NCBI RefSeq assembly: GCF_041807905.1
Contig: NZ_JBGVSA010000023.1
Location: 1-64,000, forward strand
Source of the DNA: JBGVSA01 sp041807905
GTDB lineage: Bacteria > Pseudomonadota > Gammaproteobacteria > Burkholderiales > Rhodocyclaceae
Direction: 5' to 3'
Length of the DNA: 64,000 nucleotides
Shown: positions 18,586-26,664 of the stretch, one piece after another
Layout: each line of letters begins with the position of its first letter
Position numbering within the stretch: the stretch's first letter is position 1
Position numbers and translations under genes: made by a program
The notes under the pieces: generated by a model
What the model was told of the DNA's origin: nothing
The model's database searches: none
The model's input: only the letters and a program-made list of their open reading frames with translations

Positions 18586-19614
18586 GTGAGATCCGTCGCT
18601 CGCGCCATCCTGATCGTCGCGCCCTCGTGGATCGGCGATACCGTCGCAGCACACCCGCTCTTCGTGCGCTTGCGCCAGCACCACCCGCAAGCACGCATCG
18701 ACGTGCTCGCCCCGCCGTGGGTCGCGGCCGTGCTGCGGTTCATGCCGGAGATCGACGGCCACATCATCGACAATCCATTCGCGCACGGCCAGCTACGCCT
18801 GAAGGATCGCTGGCGGCTGGCGCGCGAACTGGCGCGACGCGGCTACGACGCCACCTACGTGTTGCCCAATTCGCTCAAGTCGGCGCTGATTCCGCTGCTG
18901 GCAGGCATCCCGGACCGGGTCGGCTTTACCGGTGAATCGCGCTACGGTTTCATCAACGTGCGCCACACGCTGGACGAAAAGGCGCTGCCGCTGCAGGTGG
19001 AGCGCTACGCCCAGCTCGCCGAAGCGCCCGGCGCACCGCTTGCCCGCCCTCTCCCGAAACCGCACCTGACCGTTCCGCCCGAAACCGTCGCGGCAAGTTT
19101 CAGCGCCCATGGATTGGCACGGGAGCCCGCACCGGTGATTTTCTGCCCGGGCGCCGAATACGGGCCGGCCAAGCGTTGGCCGGAGCGGCACTTCGCGGAA
19201 CTGGCGCGCACGCTGGCAGCTCAAGGCCGCCCGGTGTGGCTGCTCGGATCGAAGAAAGACGCCCCCGTGGGTGACGAGATCGTACGCCTGTCGGGCGGGG
19301 CGGCACGCAACCTGTGCGGCGTGACGTCTCTGTCGGAAGCCGTCGGCATTCTGGCCGGCGCGCATTACGTCGTGACCAATGACTCCGGCCTGATGCACGT
19401 CGCGGCGGCACTGGGCACGCCCCTCGTGGCCTTGTTCGGATCGAGCAGTCCGCTCTACACTCCGCCTCTGTCGGACAAGGCGCGCGTCATCTGGCTGCAA
19501 CTGTCCTGCAGCCCCTGCTTCCAGCGCGAATGTCCGCTCGGCCATCTGAATTGCCTGAACCAGATCGAACCCAACCGCGTACTGGAAGAAGCCGACACCC
19601 TGCCGACCAAATGA
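18586..19614 (+). CDS. waaF: ADP-heptose:LPS heptosyltransferase II
   Basis: About 342 residues, GT9 family. The N-terminal ILIVAPSWIGDTV is the WaaF signature; FCPGAEYGPAKRWPERHFAEL in the C-terminal half and VTNDSGLMHVAAALGTPLVALFG contribute to the ADP-heptose site. It adds the second heptose to the inner core of lipopolysaccharide at the cytoplasmic face of the inner membrane. The start is uncertain: the frame opens at a GTG at 18562, and the GTG at 18586 is preferred because it puts the family N-terminus close to the start. No strong ribosome-binding site is seen for either. The stop overlaps the next gene in an ATGA. Confidence 0.92.
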   Translation: MRSVARAILIVAPSWIGDTVAAHPLFVRLRQHHPQARIDVLAPPWVAAVLRFMPEIDGHIIDNPFAHGQLRLKDRWRLARELARRGYDATYVLPNSLKSALIPLLAGIPDRVGFTGESRYGFINVRHTLDEKALPLQVERYAQLAEAPGAPLARPLPKPHLTVPPETVAASFSAHGLAREPAPVIFCPGAEYGPAKRWPERHFAELARTLAAQGRPVWLLGSKKDAPVGDEIVRLSGGAARNLCGVTSLSEAVGILAGAHYVVTNDSGLMHVAAALGTPLVALFGSSSPLYTPPLSDKARVIWLQLSCSPCFQRECPLGHLNCLNQIEPNRVLEEADTLPTK

Positions 19615-20042
19615 GCAAGCCGATCTTCGCCACTCCCGACGATGCCGAACGCGCCTTCTACGAGGCCGTTGCCCGCAGCGATCTGGAAGGTGTGATGGCC
19701 GTGTGGGCCGAAGACGAGGAAGTCGTTTGCGTGCATCCGGGTGGCTCGCGCTTTACCGGGCTGGCCTCGATCCGCGAAATGTGGCGGCAGCTCTTCGCCG
19801 CCGAGGTGAAGATCCGCATCCGCACCAGCCATCCGGTCAAGACGCAAGCCATGCTGTTGGCCGTGCACTGCGTACTCGAACATGTGAACGTGGATGGGGA
19901 AGACCAGATTGGCCCCCCGATGATCGCCACCAACGTGTATTCGCGCGGCGCGCAGGGTTGGCAACTCATCGTGCATCACACTTCGCCGGCTCCGGATACG
20001 CACGGATTGCTGGCGCAGGAAGCGCCGCGCATCGTTCACTGA
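19611..20042 (+). CDS. SnoaL-like / NTF2-fold protein of unknown substrate
   Basis: 143 residues, DUF4440/SnoaL-like. The pattern ATPDDAERAFYEAVARSDLEGVMAVWAEDEEVVCVHPGGSRFTGLASIREMW is typical of this cone-fold family. The start overlaps the waaF stop by four bases, so translation is coupled. No catalytic residues can be assigned. Its link with LPS synthesis is only positional. Confidence 0.8.
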   Translation: MSKPIFATPDDAERAFYEAVARSDLEGVMAVWAEDEEVVCVHPGGSRFTGLASIREMWRQLFAAEVKIRIRTSHPVKTQAMLLAVHCVLEHVNVDGEDQIGPPMIATNVYSRGAQGWQLIVHHTSPAPDTHGLLAQEAPRIVH

Positions 20043-20092
20043 TCGGCGCGCGGCCGCGGGGGCAGCCGTCGAACGAACAGAACTCCACCACC

Positions 20093-21040
20093 ATGTCATA
20101 CCGATCACCACGCTGGTTGCGCGGCGCACACGCACAGACGATCTGGCCGCTGGCCCGAAAGGGCGAAATGCCGCGCTTCGAGCGCGAACGACTGGACACA
20201 CCGGACGGCGACTTTGTCGATGTCGACTTCTTGCCCCGACAGAAGGGCAAGCCGCTCGTCACGTTATTCCATGGCCTGGAAGGCTCCAGTCGCAGTCACT
20301 ATGCGCGCGCACTCATGCGGGCGCTGATGGCGCGCGGATGGAATGGCGCGGTGGTTCACTTCCGAGGCTGCTCGGGCGAGCCCAATCGGCTGGCCCGCGC
20401 ATATCACTCGGGCGACGCAGACGAAATCGACTGGGCCCTGACGCAGATCGCCGCTCGCTACCCGGACGTGCCGCGCTATGCCGCGGGCGTGTCACTAGGT
20501 GGCAATGCACTGTTGTGCTGGCTGGGCACGCGCGAATCGCTGGCGCACAGACTGGTGGACAAGGCGGCGGCGGTGTCCGCCCCGCTCGATCTGACGCTGG
20601 CCGGGCATCATCTGGACAAGGGCTTCAACCGCGTCTACACGCGGCACTTTCTGACCACCCTGCAACGCGCGGTGCAGGTCAAGGCGCAACGCTTTCCGGG
20701 CCTGTTCGACGCCGCGCGAGCAGCCGCCGCGCGCAGCCTGTTCGAGTTCGATGATGCCTACACCGCGCCCATGCACGGCTTTGCCGATGCTCACGACTAT
20801 TGGCGGCGCGCGTCGAGCAAGCCGCTGTTGCGCGGCATCGCCGTACCGACTTTGATCATCAACGCGCGGAATGATCCCTTCATGCCGCTCGAAGTGTTGC
20901 CGTCGCGACAAGAGGTTTCGCCCATGGTAGAACTGGACCAGCCCGCCGAAGGCGGTCACGTAGGGTTTGCCAGCGGATCGTTCCCCGGCCACATCGACTG
21001 GTTGCCGAGACGGTTGTTGGACTTCTTCAGCGCACCGTAG
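20093..21040 (+). CDS. Alpha/beta hydrolase, YheT family
   Basis: 315 residues. Family landmarks are GAHAQTIWP at the N-terminus, LFHGLEGSSRSHYARAL containing the oxyanion region, and the nucleophile elbow GVSLGGNALLCWLG with Ser in GVSLGGN. HVGFASG near the C-terminus supplies the catalytic His. It is a cytoplasmic esterase-like enzyme with unknown physiological substrate. The ATG at 20093 is used; longer frames run back into the SnoaL-like gene. It lies 50 bases after that gene. Confidence 0.88.
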   Translation: MSYRSPRWLRGAHAQTIWPLARKGEMPRFERERLDTPDGDFVDVDFLPRQKGKPLVTLFHGLEGSSRSHYARALMRALMARGWNGAVVHFRGCSGEPNRLARAYHSGDADEIDWALTQIAARYPDVPRYAAGVSLGGNALLCWLGTRESLAHRLVDKAAAVSAPLDLTLAGHHLDKGFNRVYTRHFLTTLQRAVQVKAQRFPGLFDAARAAAARSLFEFDDAYTAPMHGFADAHDYWRRASSKPLLRGIAVPTLIINARNDPFMPLEVLPSRQEVSPMVELDQPAEGGHVGFASGSFPGHIDWLPRRLLDFFSAP

Positions 21041-21108
21041 CCCATCGCACCGGGCAAGCGAAATCGCCGAAGGACACCGGCCGGACCTGCACCCGCCCAC
21101 CACAAAAA

Positions 21109-21140
21109 CGAACGCCCGAGGCATTTGCCTCGGGCGTTCG
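21109..21140 (-). terminator. Terminator after yajQ, possibly also after yheT
   Basis: CGAACGCCCGAGGC and GCCTCGGGCGTTCG form a perfect 14-bp stem with a 4-base loop. On the minus strand TTTTTG follows, so it mainly ends yajQ. It lies 68 bases past the yheT stop. Confidence 0.85.
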
Positions 21141-21170
21141 CTTACTGGGCGGACTTCAGGGATGAGCTGG

Positions 21171-21662
21171 TCACTCGCGGAAGTTGCCGAACTGCAGCGG
21201 GAAGTCGGTGATCGACTTCTTCAGGAAAGCGATAGCTTCTTGTAGGGTGTCGCGCTTGGCGCCCGATACGCGCACGGTGTCGCCCTGGATGCTGGCCTGT
21301 ACCTTGAGCTTTTCGTCCTTGATCAGGCGGACGATCTTCTTGGCCAGTTCGGAATCGATGCCGACCTTCACGACCACGCTCTGCTTGACCTTGTTGCCGC
21401 TGATCTTGTCGACATCCTTGCGCTCCATGCAGCGGATATCGACGTTGCGCTTGGCGAACTTGCCGATGACGATGTCCCACACCTGATCGAGCTGGAAGTC
21501 GTTGTCGGCGAAGAGGGTCAGCGTCTTGTCCTTCTCGGACATTTCGATGCGCGCGTCCGAGCCCTTGAAGTCGAAGCGGTTGCCCACTTCCTTGTTGGCC
21601 TGGTCGACGGCGTTATGGACCTCGACCCAATTCACTTCGTTGGTCACGTCAAAACTGGGCAT
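21171..21662 (-). CDS. yajQ: YajQ-family nucleotide-binding protein
   Basis: 163 residues beginning MPSFDVTNEVNWVEVHNAVD, the conserved family start. It has two ferredoxin-like repeats, with NRFDFKGSDARIE and KVQASIQGDTVRVSGAKRD typical. Homologues bind nucleotides, and the Xanthomonas member binds cyclic di-GMP. The ATG at 21662 has a strong AAGGAG ribosome-binding site. Transcribed alone toward a terminator. Confidence 0.93.
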   Translation of the reverse strand: MPSFDVTNEVNWVEVHNAVDQANKEVGNRFDFKGSDARIEMSEKDKTLTLFADNDFQLDQVWDIVIGKFAKRNVDIRCMERKDVDKISGNKVKQSVVVKVGIDSELAKKIVRLIKDEKLKVQASIQGDTVRVSGAKRDTLQEAIAFLKKSITDFPLQFGNFRE

Positions 21663-21765
21663 GGGCGTCTCCTTGTAGGTGCTTGAGGGGAGGAACAATA
21701 GCGGAGGGCGAAGGATTCGGCCTTCGCGCGGCGCAACGAACGTCGCACCGCGGGTAATACAGCGA

Positions 21766-22089
21766 TCAGCCGAAGTGGCAGACGTAGTGGTACGGCACGT
21801 CCTTCACTTCGATGTCGAAACTGGAGTTGGCCGGCACGCTGAAGGACTGGCCTTCGGTGTAGGTCTTCCATTCGGTCTCGCCGGCAATGCGCACGCGGCA
21901 GATGCCGCCCACGGTTTCCATGATCTCGGGCGCGCCGGTGTTGAATGTCAGCGTGGCCGGCAGGATCACGCCCACCGATTTCTTGGTCCCGTCGGCCAGC
22001 ACGACCGTGTGACTGACGCACTTGCCGTCGAAGTACACGTTGGCTTTCTTGATGACGGCAACATTGTCGAACTGGGCAGCTTGGGTCAT
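21766..22089 (-). CDS. ppnP: Pyrimidine/purine nucleoside phosphorylase, cupin type
   Basis: 107 residues, DUF1255/PpnP. The sequence contains GVILPATLTFNTGAPEIMETVGG and ends VPYHYVCHFG, with the cupin barrel predicted throughout. The E. coli protein phosphorolyses a wide range of nucleosides. It lies between the terminator after DUF2788 and yajQ on the same strand. Confidence 0.9.
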   Translation of the reverse strand: MTQAAQFDNVAVIKKANVYFDGKCVSHTVVLADGTKKSVGVILPATLTFNTGAPEIMETVGGICRVRIAGETEWKTYTEGQSFSVPANSSFDIEVKDVPYHYVCHFG

Positions 22090-22119
22090 GGCGGATTTTT
22101 CCGGGTCGAAATGAAAAAA

Positions 22120-22143
22120 GGCCCCGGATTATAAACCGGAGCC
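22120..22143 (-). terminator. Terminator after the DUF2788 gene
   Basis: On the minus strand GGCTCCGG pairs with CCGGGGCC across an 8-base loop, with one T.G wobble that only pairs on this strand, followed by TTTTTT. Confidence 0.82.
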
Positions 22144-22170
22144 TTCACTCACAGCCGGGGCGGCGGTGTC

Positions 22171-22383
22171 TCACATGCCCAGCACTTTGGCGATCACTTC
22201 CTTGGCCATGAAGCCGAACATGCCGAAACCGAGTCCGAAAAACATCATTGCCGTGCCGAATTTACCCGCACGTGATTCGCGCGCCAGATTCCAGATGATG
22301 AACAGCATGTAGGCAATGAGGCCACTGACGAAGAACTTGAGTGAAAGGTCTTCGAATTCGGCAATGGTCAGGCCAAAGATCAC
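22171..22383 (-). CDS. DUF2788 small membrane protein
   Basis: 70 residues with two hydrophobic helices (about 17-33 and 45-60) separated by ARESRAGKFGT, the DUF2788 signature. It starts at a GTG with AAGG upstream. Inner-membrane location is expected; function unknown. It is followed by a terminator, so it forms a single-gene unit. Confidence 0.82.
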   Translation of the reverse strand: MIFGLTIAEFEDLSLKFFVSGLIAYMLFIIWNLARESRAGKFGTAMMFFGLGFGMFGFMAKEVIAKVLGM

Positions 22384-22548
22384 GGTGAGCTACCTTCGGA
22401 GATTCGGGGGTTGTCCGAAATCCGCTGGCTCGCCGGAAAAAACACTTCAGCGCAACGGATTTTGGGCAAACCCGTTGACGATTTTACCTAGCCTTGACGC
22501 AACGCACAAACAAAGGCGCCGCCGTCACACCCTTTTGCAGTCCGTCCC

Positions 22549-22572
22549 CCGGGCCGACCGAAGCCGGCCCGG
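22549..22572 (-). terminator. Hairpin after uxuB, possible terminator
   Basis: CCGGGCCG and CGGCCCGG form an 8-bp stem 10 bases past the uxuB stop. No T-run follows, so termination efficiency is doubtful. Confidence 0.4.
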
Positions 22573-22581
22573 AGACAACTA

Positions 22582-24048
22582 TCAGGCGACCAGCGCGGCC
22601 ACCGTCTTGCGCGCGCCCTGCTTCATCAGACTATCGAGTGCGGCAGTGACGGCTTCAACAAAACGCGGCTCATTCGGCAGATCGGTCTTGAAGACGCTAT
22701 CGAGGCTCAGCAGTGCCTTGACACGCTCTGCCGCCGTCTGTTGCGGCGTGCACAGCGTGGTGAACTGCGCAGCCAGCGGATCGCGCACATCGATCGGCTG
22801 CCCGTTCTCATCCACGCCACCGACGTAGCGCATCCAGCCCGCCACGCCCAGCGCCAGGCACGGGAACGGACGATTGGCGGCCAGATGGGCGCGGATCGAA
22901 TCCAGCATGCGCTGCGGCAGTTTCTGCGTGCCGTCCATGGCGATCTGCCAGGTGCGGTGCTTGAGGCTCGGGTTGCTGTAGCGCTCGATCAGGCGGTCGG
23001 CGTAGCCGGCCAGATCGACGCCCTGCACCTTCAGTGTGGGAGCTTGTTCCTGCAGCATCAGGCGGTGCGCGGCCTTCTTGTAGGCAGCGTCGGTCATGCA
23101 GTCGTTGATGTGCTCGTAGCCACCCAGGTAGCCGAGATAGGCCAGGAAGGAATGGCTGCCGTTGAGCATACGCAGCTTCATTTCTTCGTACGGCAGCACG
23201 TCCTTGACCAGTTCGGCGCCAGCGACTTCCCATTGCGGACGGCCCGCGACGAAGTTGTCTTCGACCACCCACTGGATGAACGGCTCGCAAGCGATGCCGA
23301 CGGGGTCGGACACACCCAGCGCATCGGCGATCTGCGCCAGCGTCTCAGGCGTGGCGGCCGGCACGATGCGGTCGACCATGGTGGAGGGGAAACTCACGTT
23401 GGCGGCAATCCAGGCGGCCAGATCCTTGTCCTGCGCCTCGGCCATACCCAGCACCGCATGCTTCACCACGTGGCCGTTTTCCGGAATGTTGTCGCACGAC
23501 AGCACAGTGAACGGCGCAACGCCCGCAGCGCGGCGGCGACGCAGCGCCTCGACGATGACGCCCGGCACGGTGCCGGGAGCCGCCGGGTTGGCAAGATCCT
23601 TGACGATGCCAGGATTGGCGCGATCCAGCTCGCCCGTGGCGGAGGAGACGCAATAGCCCTTTTCCGTTACGGTGATCGACACGATGGCCACTTGCGGTTC
23701 GGTCATCTTGACCAATACGGCTTCGATGCCATCGAAGGTCGGGTGCAGCGCTTCGACGACGGTGCCGATCACGCGCACGGTGCTCTCGGTCGCGCCTTTT
23801 TCCATCACGGTGTAGAGGTGGTCTTGCTCGCGCAATTGCGCAATCAGCTCTTCGCCGCCCACCAGGTTGACCTCGCAGATGCCCCAGTCCCCGCCCTGCG
23901 CGTTCAACACGCGATCGGTCAACAGCGACTGGTGGGCGCGGTGAAATGCACCGAACCCGAGATGCACGATGCGCGACTTGAGCGCGCGGCGATCGTAGCT
24001 CGGCTTGGCGACATTGGCGGGCAAGGCGGTATTGCTGATGTTCTTCAT
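22582..24048 (-). CDS. uxuB: Mannitol-dehydrogenase-family fructuronate reductase
   Basis: 488 residues, polyol-specific long-chain dehydrogenase. The N-terminal NAD site is IVHLGFGAFHRAHQSLLTD. The catalytic region carries KLRMLNGSHSFLAYLGYLGG, with the conserved Lys-x5-Asn-x2-His pattern in KLRMLNGSH. The family includes mannitol, arabinitol and fructuronate enzymes; uxuA and a UxuR-like regulator next door make D-mannonate/D-fructuronate the best substrate. The ATG at 24048 has GGAG nine bases upstream and is preferred to 24063. It is transcribed away from uxuR. Confidence 0.88.
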   Translation of the reverse strand: MKNISNTALPANVAKPSYDRRALKSRIVHLGFGAFHRAHQSLLTDRVLNAQGGDWGICEVNLVGGEELIAQLREQDHLYTVMEKGATESTVRVIGTVVEALHPTFDGIEAVLVKMTEPQVAIVSITVTEKGYCVSSATGELDRANPGIVKDLANPAAPGTVPGVIVEALRRRRAAGVAPFTVLSCDNIPENGHVVKHAVLGMAEAQDKDLAAWIAANVSFPSTMVDRIVPAATPETLAQIADALGVSDPVGIACEPFIQWVVEDNFVAGRPQWEVAGAELVKDVLPYEEMKLRMLNGSHSFLAYLGYLGGYEHINDCMTDAAYKKAAHRLMLQEQAPTLKVQGVDLAGYADRLIERYSNPSLKHRTWQIAMDGTQKLPQRMLDSIRAHLAANRPFPCLALGVAGWMRYVGGVDENGQPIDVRDPLAAQFTTLCTPQQTAAERVKALLSLDSVFKTDLPNEPRFVEAVTAALDSLMKQGARKTVAALVA

Positions 24049-24236
24049 TGTGTGCAGCTCCATAGAGTGTTCCAGGGCGACGAATCGAAGATCTTCGGTC
24101 CGGGCCGATCAAAAGGTGAAGCTTCCTCTGCGAGTCATCGTCCGCCTTAGGCCGGCGACGGTTTGGCGCGCATGTCGAGCATGCGTCTTGTGCGGTTCGG
24201 CGACAGTATCGATCGGCGGCCGACCCGCATTGTGAA

Positions 24237-24367
24237 TTGGTCCGACCACTTTATCATAGTGGCTTGACAATAGTCACTGTGCGGACCAATATCCAACACA
24301 TCAACGGTCGATTGGCGGCATAGTACCGACACCGACCGGCCAAGGCTGGAAAAGTGTTCAGACCAAT
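24237..24367. promoter_or_regulatory. Operator cluster for the UxuR-like regulator
   Basis: Site 1, TTGGTCCGACCA (24237-24248), is a near-perfect palindrome (TGGTC-C-GACCA). Site 2, TGCGGACCAAT (24280-24290), and site 3, TTCAGACCAAT (24358-24367), are inverted half-matching copies. E. coli UxuR/ExuR sites also centre on TTGGT and ACCAA. The three copies flank and enter the promoter at 24264-24292, which fits repression. Confidence 0.6.
24264..24292 (+). promoter_or_regulatory. Promoter for uxuR-uxuA
   Basis: A perfect -35 TTGACA (24264-24269), a 17-base spacer and a weak -10 CAATAT (24287-24292). Operator copy 2 covers the end of the spacer and the -10. The leader to uxuR is about 110 bases and contains operator copy 3. 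Confidence 0.5.
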
Positions 24368-24408
24368 CTAGACCGATTATTCGACCGACGCAATTGCGGC
24401 CAGACCGC

Positions 24409-25176
24409 ATGGCCACCCTCGACATGGACAACAAACGCCTCTACCAGACGATCGGAACCCGCCTGCGCGAGCAGTTGCAGGCTGGCGTCTATCCGGTGGG
24501 CGAACGCCTGCCGCCCGAGCGCAACATCGCCGAACAATTCGGCGTGAGCCGCAGCGTGGTACGCGAGGCATTGATCATGCTCGAGCTGGAAGGCTGGGTG
24601 GAAGTGCGCCAGGGCTCCGGTGTGTATGCCCGCCAGGCCGACAACATCAAACCGGTGGCGGACGACATCGGCCCCTTCGAACTGCTGCAGGCCCGCCAAC
24701 TGCTCGAAAGCAACGTTGCCGCCTTCGCAGCCACGCAGGTGACAAAAGCCAATCTGAACGAGATGCGGCGAGTGCTCGATCTCGAGCAGAAAAACCTGCA
24801 GTCGGACAACGAATCCTACGAAGAAGACGAGCGCTTTCACCTGCTGATCGCCGAAGCCACGCAGAACAGCGTGCTGCACGACCTGGTGCGCGAACTGTGG
24901 GAACGCCGCGCCACAAGTCCAATGTGGAAGCAACTGCACGCGCGCATCGTGGGGCAGGACTATCGCGCCCGCTGGCTCGAAGATCACCGCCAGATCTTGC
25001 TGGCCCTGCAGCGGCGCGATGCCAACGCGGCCCGGCTGGCGATGTGGCAGCACCTTGAGAACGTCAAACAGTCGTTGCTGGTGCTCTCGGATGTCGAGAA
25101 CCCGCACTTCGACGGCTACCTTTTCGCGACCGACCCGCTGACGTGGGCCGAACCGCTTTCGCAAACTGCAAGTTAA
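24409..25176 (+). CDS. uxuR: GntR/FCD regulator of hexuronate catabolism
   Basis: About 255 residues. The winged helix spans roughly 10-75 with GERLPPERNIAEQFGVSRSVVREALIMLELEGWVEVRQGSGVYA. The FCD ligand domain follows, with FHLLIAEATQNSVLHDLV and DHRQILLALQRRD supplying the metal-site His residues. It lies between divergent uxuB and co-directional uxuA, 15 bases before the latter, so it is likely the local UxuR/ExuR equivalent responding to fructuronate. No ribosome-binding site distinguishes the ATG at 24409 from the one at 24424; the TTG at 24394 is less likely. Confidence 0.88.
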   Translation: MATLDMDNKRLYQTIGTRLREQLQAGVYPVGERLPPERNIAEQFGVSRSVVREALIMLELEGWVEVRQGSGVYARQADNIKPVADDIGPFELLQARQLLESNVAAFAATQVTKANLNEMRRVLDLEQKNLQSDNESYEEDERFHLLIAEATQNSVLHDLVRELWERRATSPMWKQLHARIVGQDYRARWLEDHRQILLALQRRDANAARLAMWQHLENVKQSLLVLSDVENPHFDGYLFATDPLTWAEPLSQTAS

Positions 25177-25191
25177 TCACCGAGGAACACC

Positions 25192-26376
25192 ATGGAACAG
25201 ACCTGGCGCTGGTATGGCCCCAACGATCCCGTCTCCCTCTCGGACGTCCGTCAGGCGGGCGCCACGGGTGTGGTAACGGCCCTGCACCACATTCCGAACG
25301 GCGAAGTGTGGCCGCTCGAAGAGATCCAGAAGCGCAAGAAGATCATCGAAGACGCGGGCCTGGTTTGGTCGGTGGTGGAAAGCATCCCGGTTCACGAAGA
25401 CATCAAGAAGCATGTTGGCGACTACGACAAGTACATCGCCAACTACCAGCAGTCGATTCGCAACCTGGCGGCCTGTGGCATCGACACCGTCTGCTACAAC
25501 TTCATGCCGATCCTGGACTGGACGCGTACCGACCTGGAATACGAATTGCCCGACGGCTCGCGCGCGCTGCGCTTCGACCAGATCGCCTTTGCCGCCTTCG
25601 ACCTGCACCTGCTGCAACGCAAGGGGGCCGAAGCCGACTACACGGCCGAGGAAATCAAGGAAGCCAAGGCCTACTTCGACAACATGAGCCAGGCCGACAA
25701 GGACAAGCTCGTGCGCAACATCATCGCCGGCCTGCCCGGCGCTGAAGAAGGCTACACGCTGGACCAGTTCCGTGCCCGCCTGGCCGAGTACGCCGACATC
25801 GACAAGGCCAAGCTGCGCGAGCACATGGCGTACTTCCTGCGCGGCATCGTGCCGGTGGCTGAAGAAGTCGGCGTCCGACTGGCCGTGCATCCGGACGATC
25901 CGCCCCGTCCCATCCTGGGCCTGCCGCGCATCGTGTCGACCATCGATGACATGGAATGGCTGGCGACGACCATCGACAGCATGGCCAACGGGTTCACGTT
26001 CTGCACCGGTTCGTACGGGGTGCGCGCCGACAACGACCTGGTGACGATGGCCAAGCGCTTTGGCAACCGCATCTATTTCACTCACCTGCGCTCGACCTGC
26101 CGCGAAGGCAACCCGAAGACCTTCCACGAAGCAGCGCACCTGCACGGCGACGTCGACATGGTGTCGGTGGTGCAGGCGATCATCGAAGAAGAGCATCGTC
26201 GCGCCCAGAACGGTGACACTCGTCTGATCCCGATGCGCCCCGACCACGGTCACCAGATGCTCGACGACCTGAAGAAAAAGACCAACCCGGGCTATTCGGC
26301 AATTGGTCGCCTGAAGGGTCTGGCAGAAGTCCGCGGCGTGGAAGTCGCGCTCAAGCGCACCCTGTTCGGCCAATAA
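25192..26376 (+). CDS. uxuA: D-mannonate dehydratase
   Basis: 394 residues, a TIM-barrel enzyme converting D-mannonate to 2-keto-3-deoxygluconate. Start MEQTWRWYGPNDPVSLSDVRQAGATGVVTALHH is the family hallmark. Metal-ligand residues lie in LAVHPDDPPRPILGLPR, RIYFTHLRST and HGDVDMV, and the C-terminal RPDHGHQMLDD. Good GAGGAAC ribosome-binding site. It works with UxuB in hexuronate breakdown; uxaC and kdgK/kdgA must lie elsewhere. A strong terminator follows. Confidence 0.96.
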   Translation: MEQTWRWYGPNDPVSLSDVRQAGATGVVTALHHIPNGEVWPLEEIQKRKKIIEDAGLVWSVVESIPVHEDIKKHVGDYDKYIANYQQSIRNLAACGIDTVCYNFMPILDWTRTDLEYELPDGSRALRFDQIAFAAFDLHLLQRKGAEADYTAEEIKEAKAYFDNMSQADKDKLVRNIIAGLPGAEEGYTLDQFRARLAEYADIDKAKLREHMAYFLRGIVPVAEEVGVRLAVHPDDPPRPILGLPRIVSTIDDMEWLATTIDSMANGFTFCTGSYGVRADNDLVTMAKRFGNRIYFTHLRSTCREGNPKTFHEAAHLHGDVDMVSVVQAIIEEEHRRAQNGDTRLIPMRPDHGHQMLDDLKKKTNPGYSAIGRLKGLAEVRGVEVALKRTLFGQ

Positions 26377-26397
26377 GCCGCACAGGCGCCCACAAAG

Positions 26398-26423
26398 AGG
26401 CCGGCATCGCCGGCCTTTTTTTT
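26398..26423 (+). terminator. Terminator after uxuA
   Basis: AGGCCGGC and GCCGGCCT form a perfect 8-bp stem with a 3-base loop followed by eight T. Confidence 0.9.
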
Positions 26424-26569
26424 CGTCCTTCGCCGGGCGTTGGTCGATGCTGCCTGCCCCGCCGCCAAGGCTGGACAGAGGCCACCACGCGCATGCAAAA
26501 AAGCAACAAGCCAGCGCACATCGGTAGAAATCAATCGAATCAATAGATCGTAGCTGCGAAAATCGACAA

Positions 26570-26590
26570 TATAATGCGAACAATTCGCAT
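26570..26590 (+). promoter_or_regulatory. Fur-like palindrome overlapping a -10 hexamer
   Basis: ATGCGAA (26574-26580), three bases, TTCGCAT (26584-26590): perfect 7-bp arms in the style of betaproteobacterial Fur boxes. It overlaps a perfect -10 TATAAT at 26570-26575, 90 bases before the TonB receptor start. No good -35 is seen. Iron repression of the receptor is inferred. Confidence 0.6.
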
Positions 26591-26664
26591 CCACGAAAGC
26601 ATTCCGCTGTTCGGATGCGGTTGCGGGGCCTCTTCGTCCCGCCCAACATTGATCGAACCATTCC

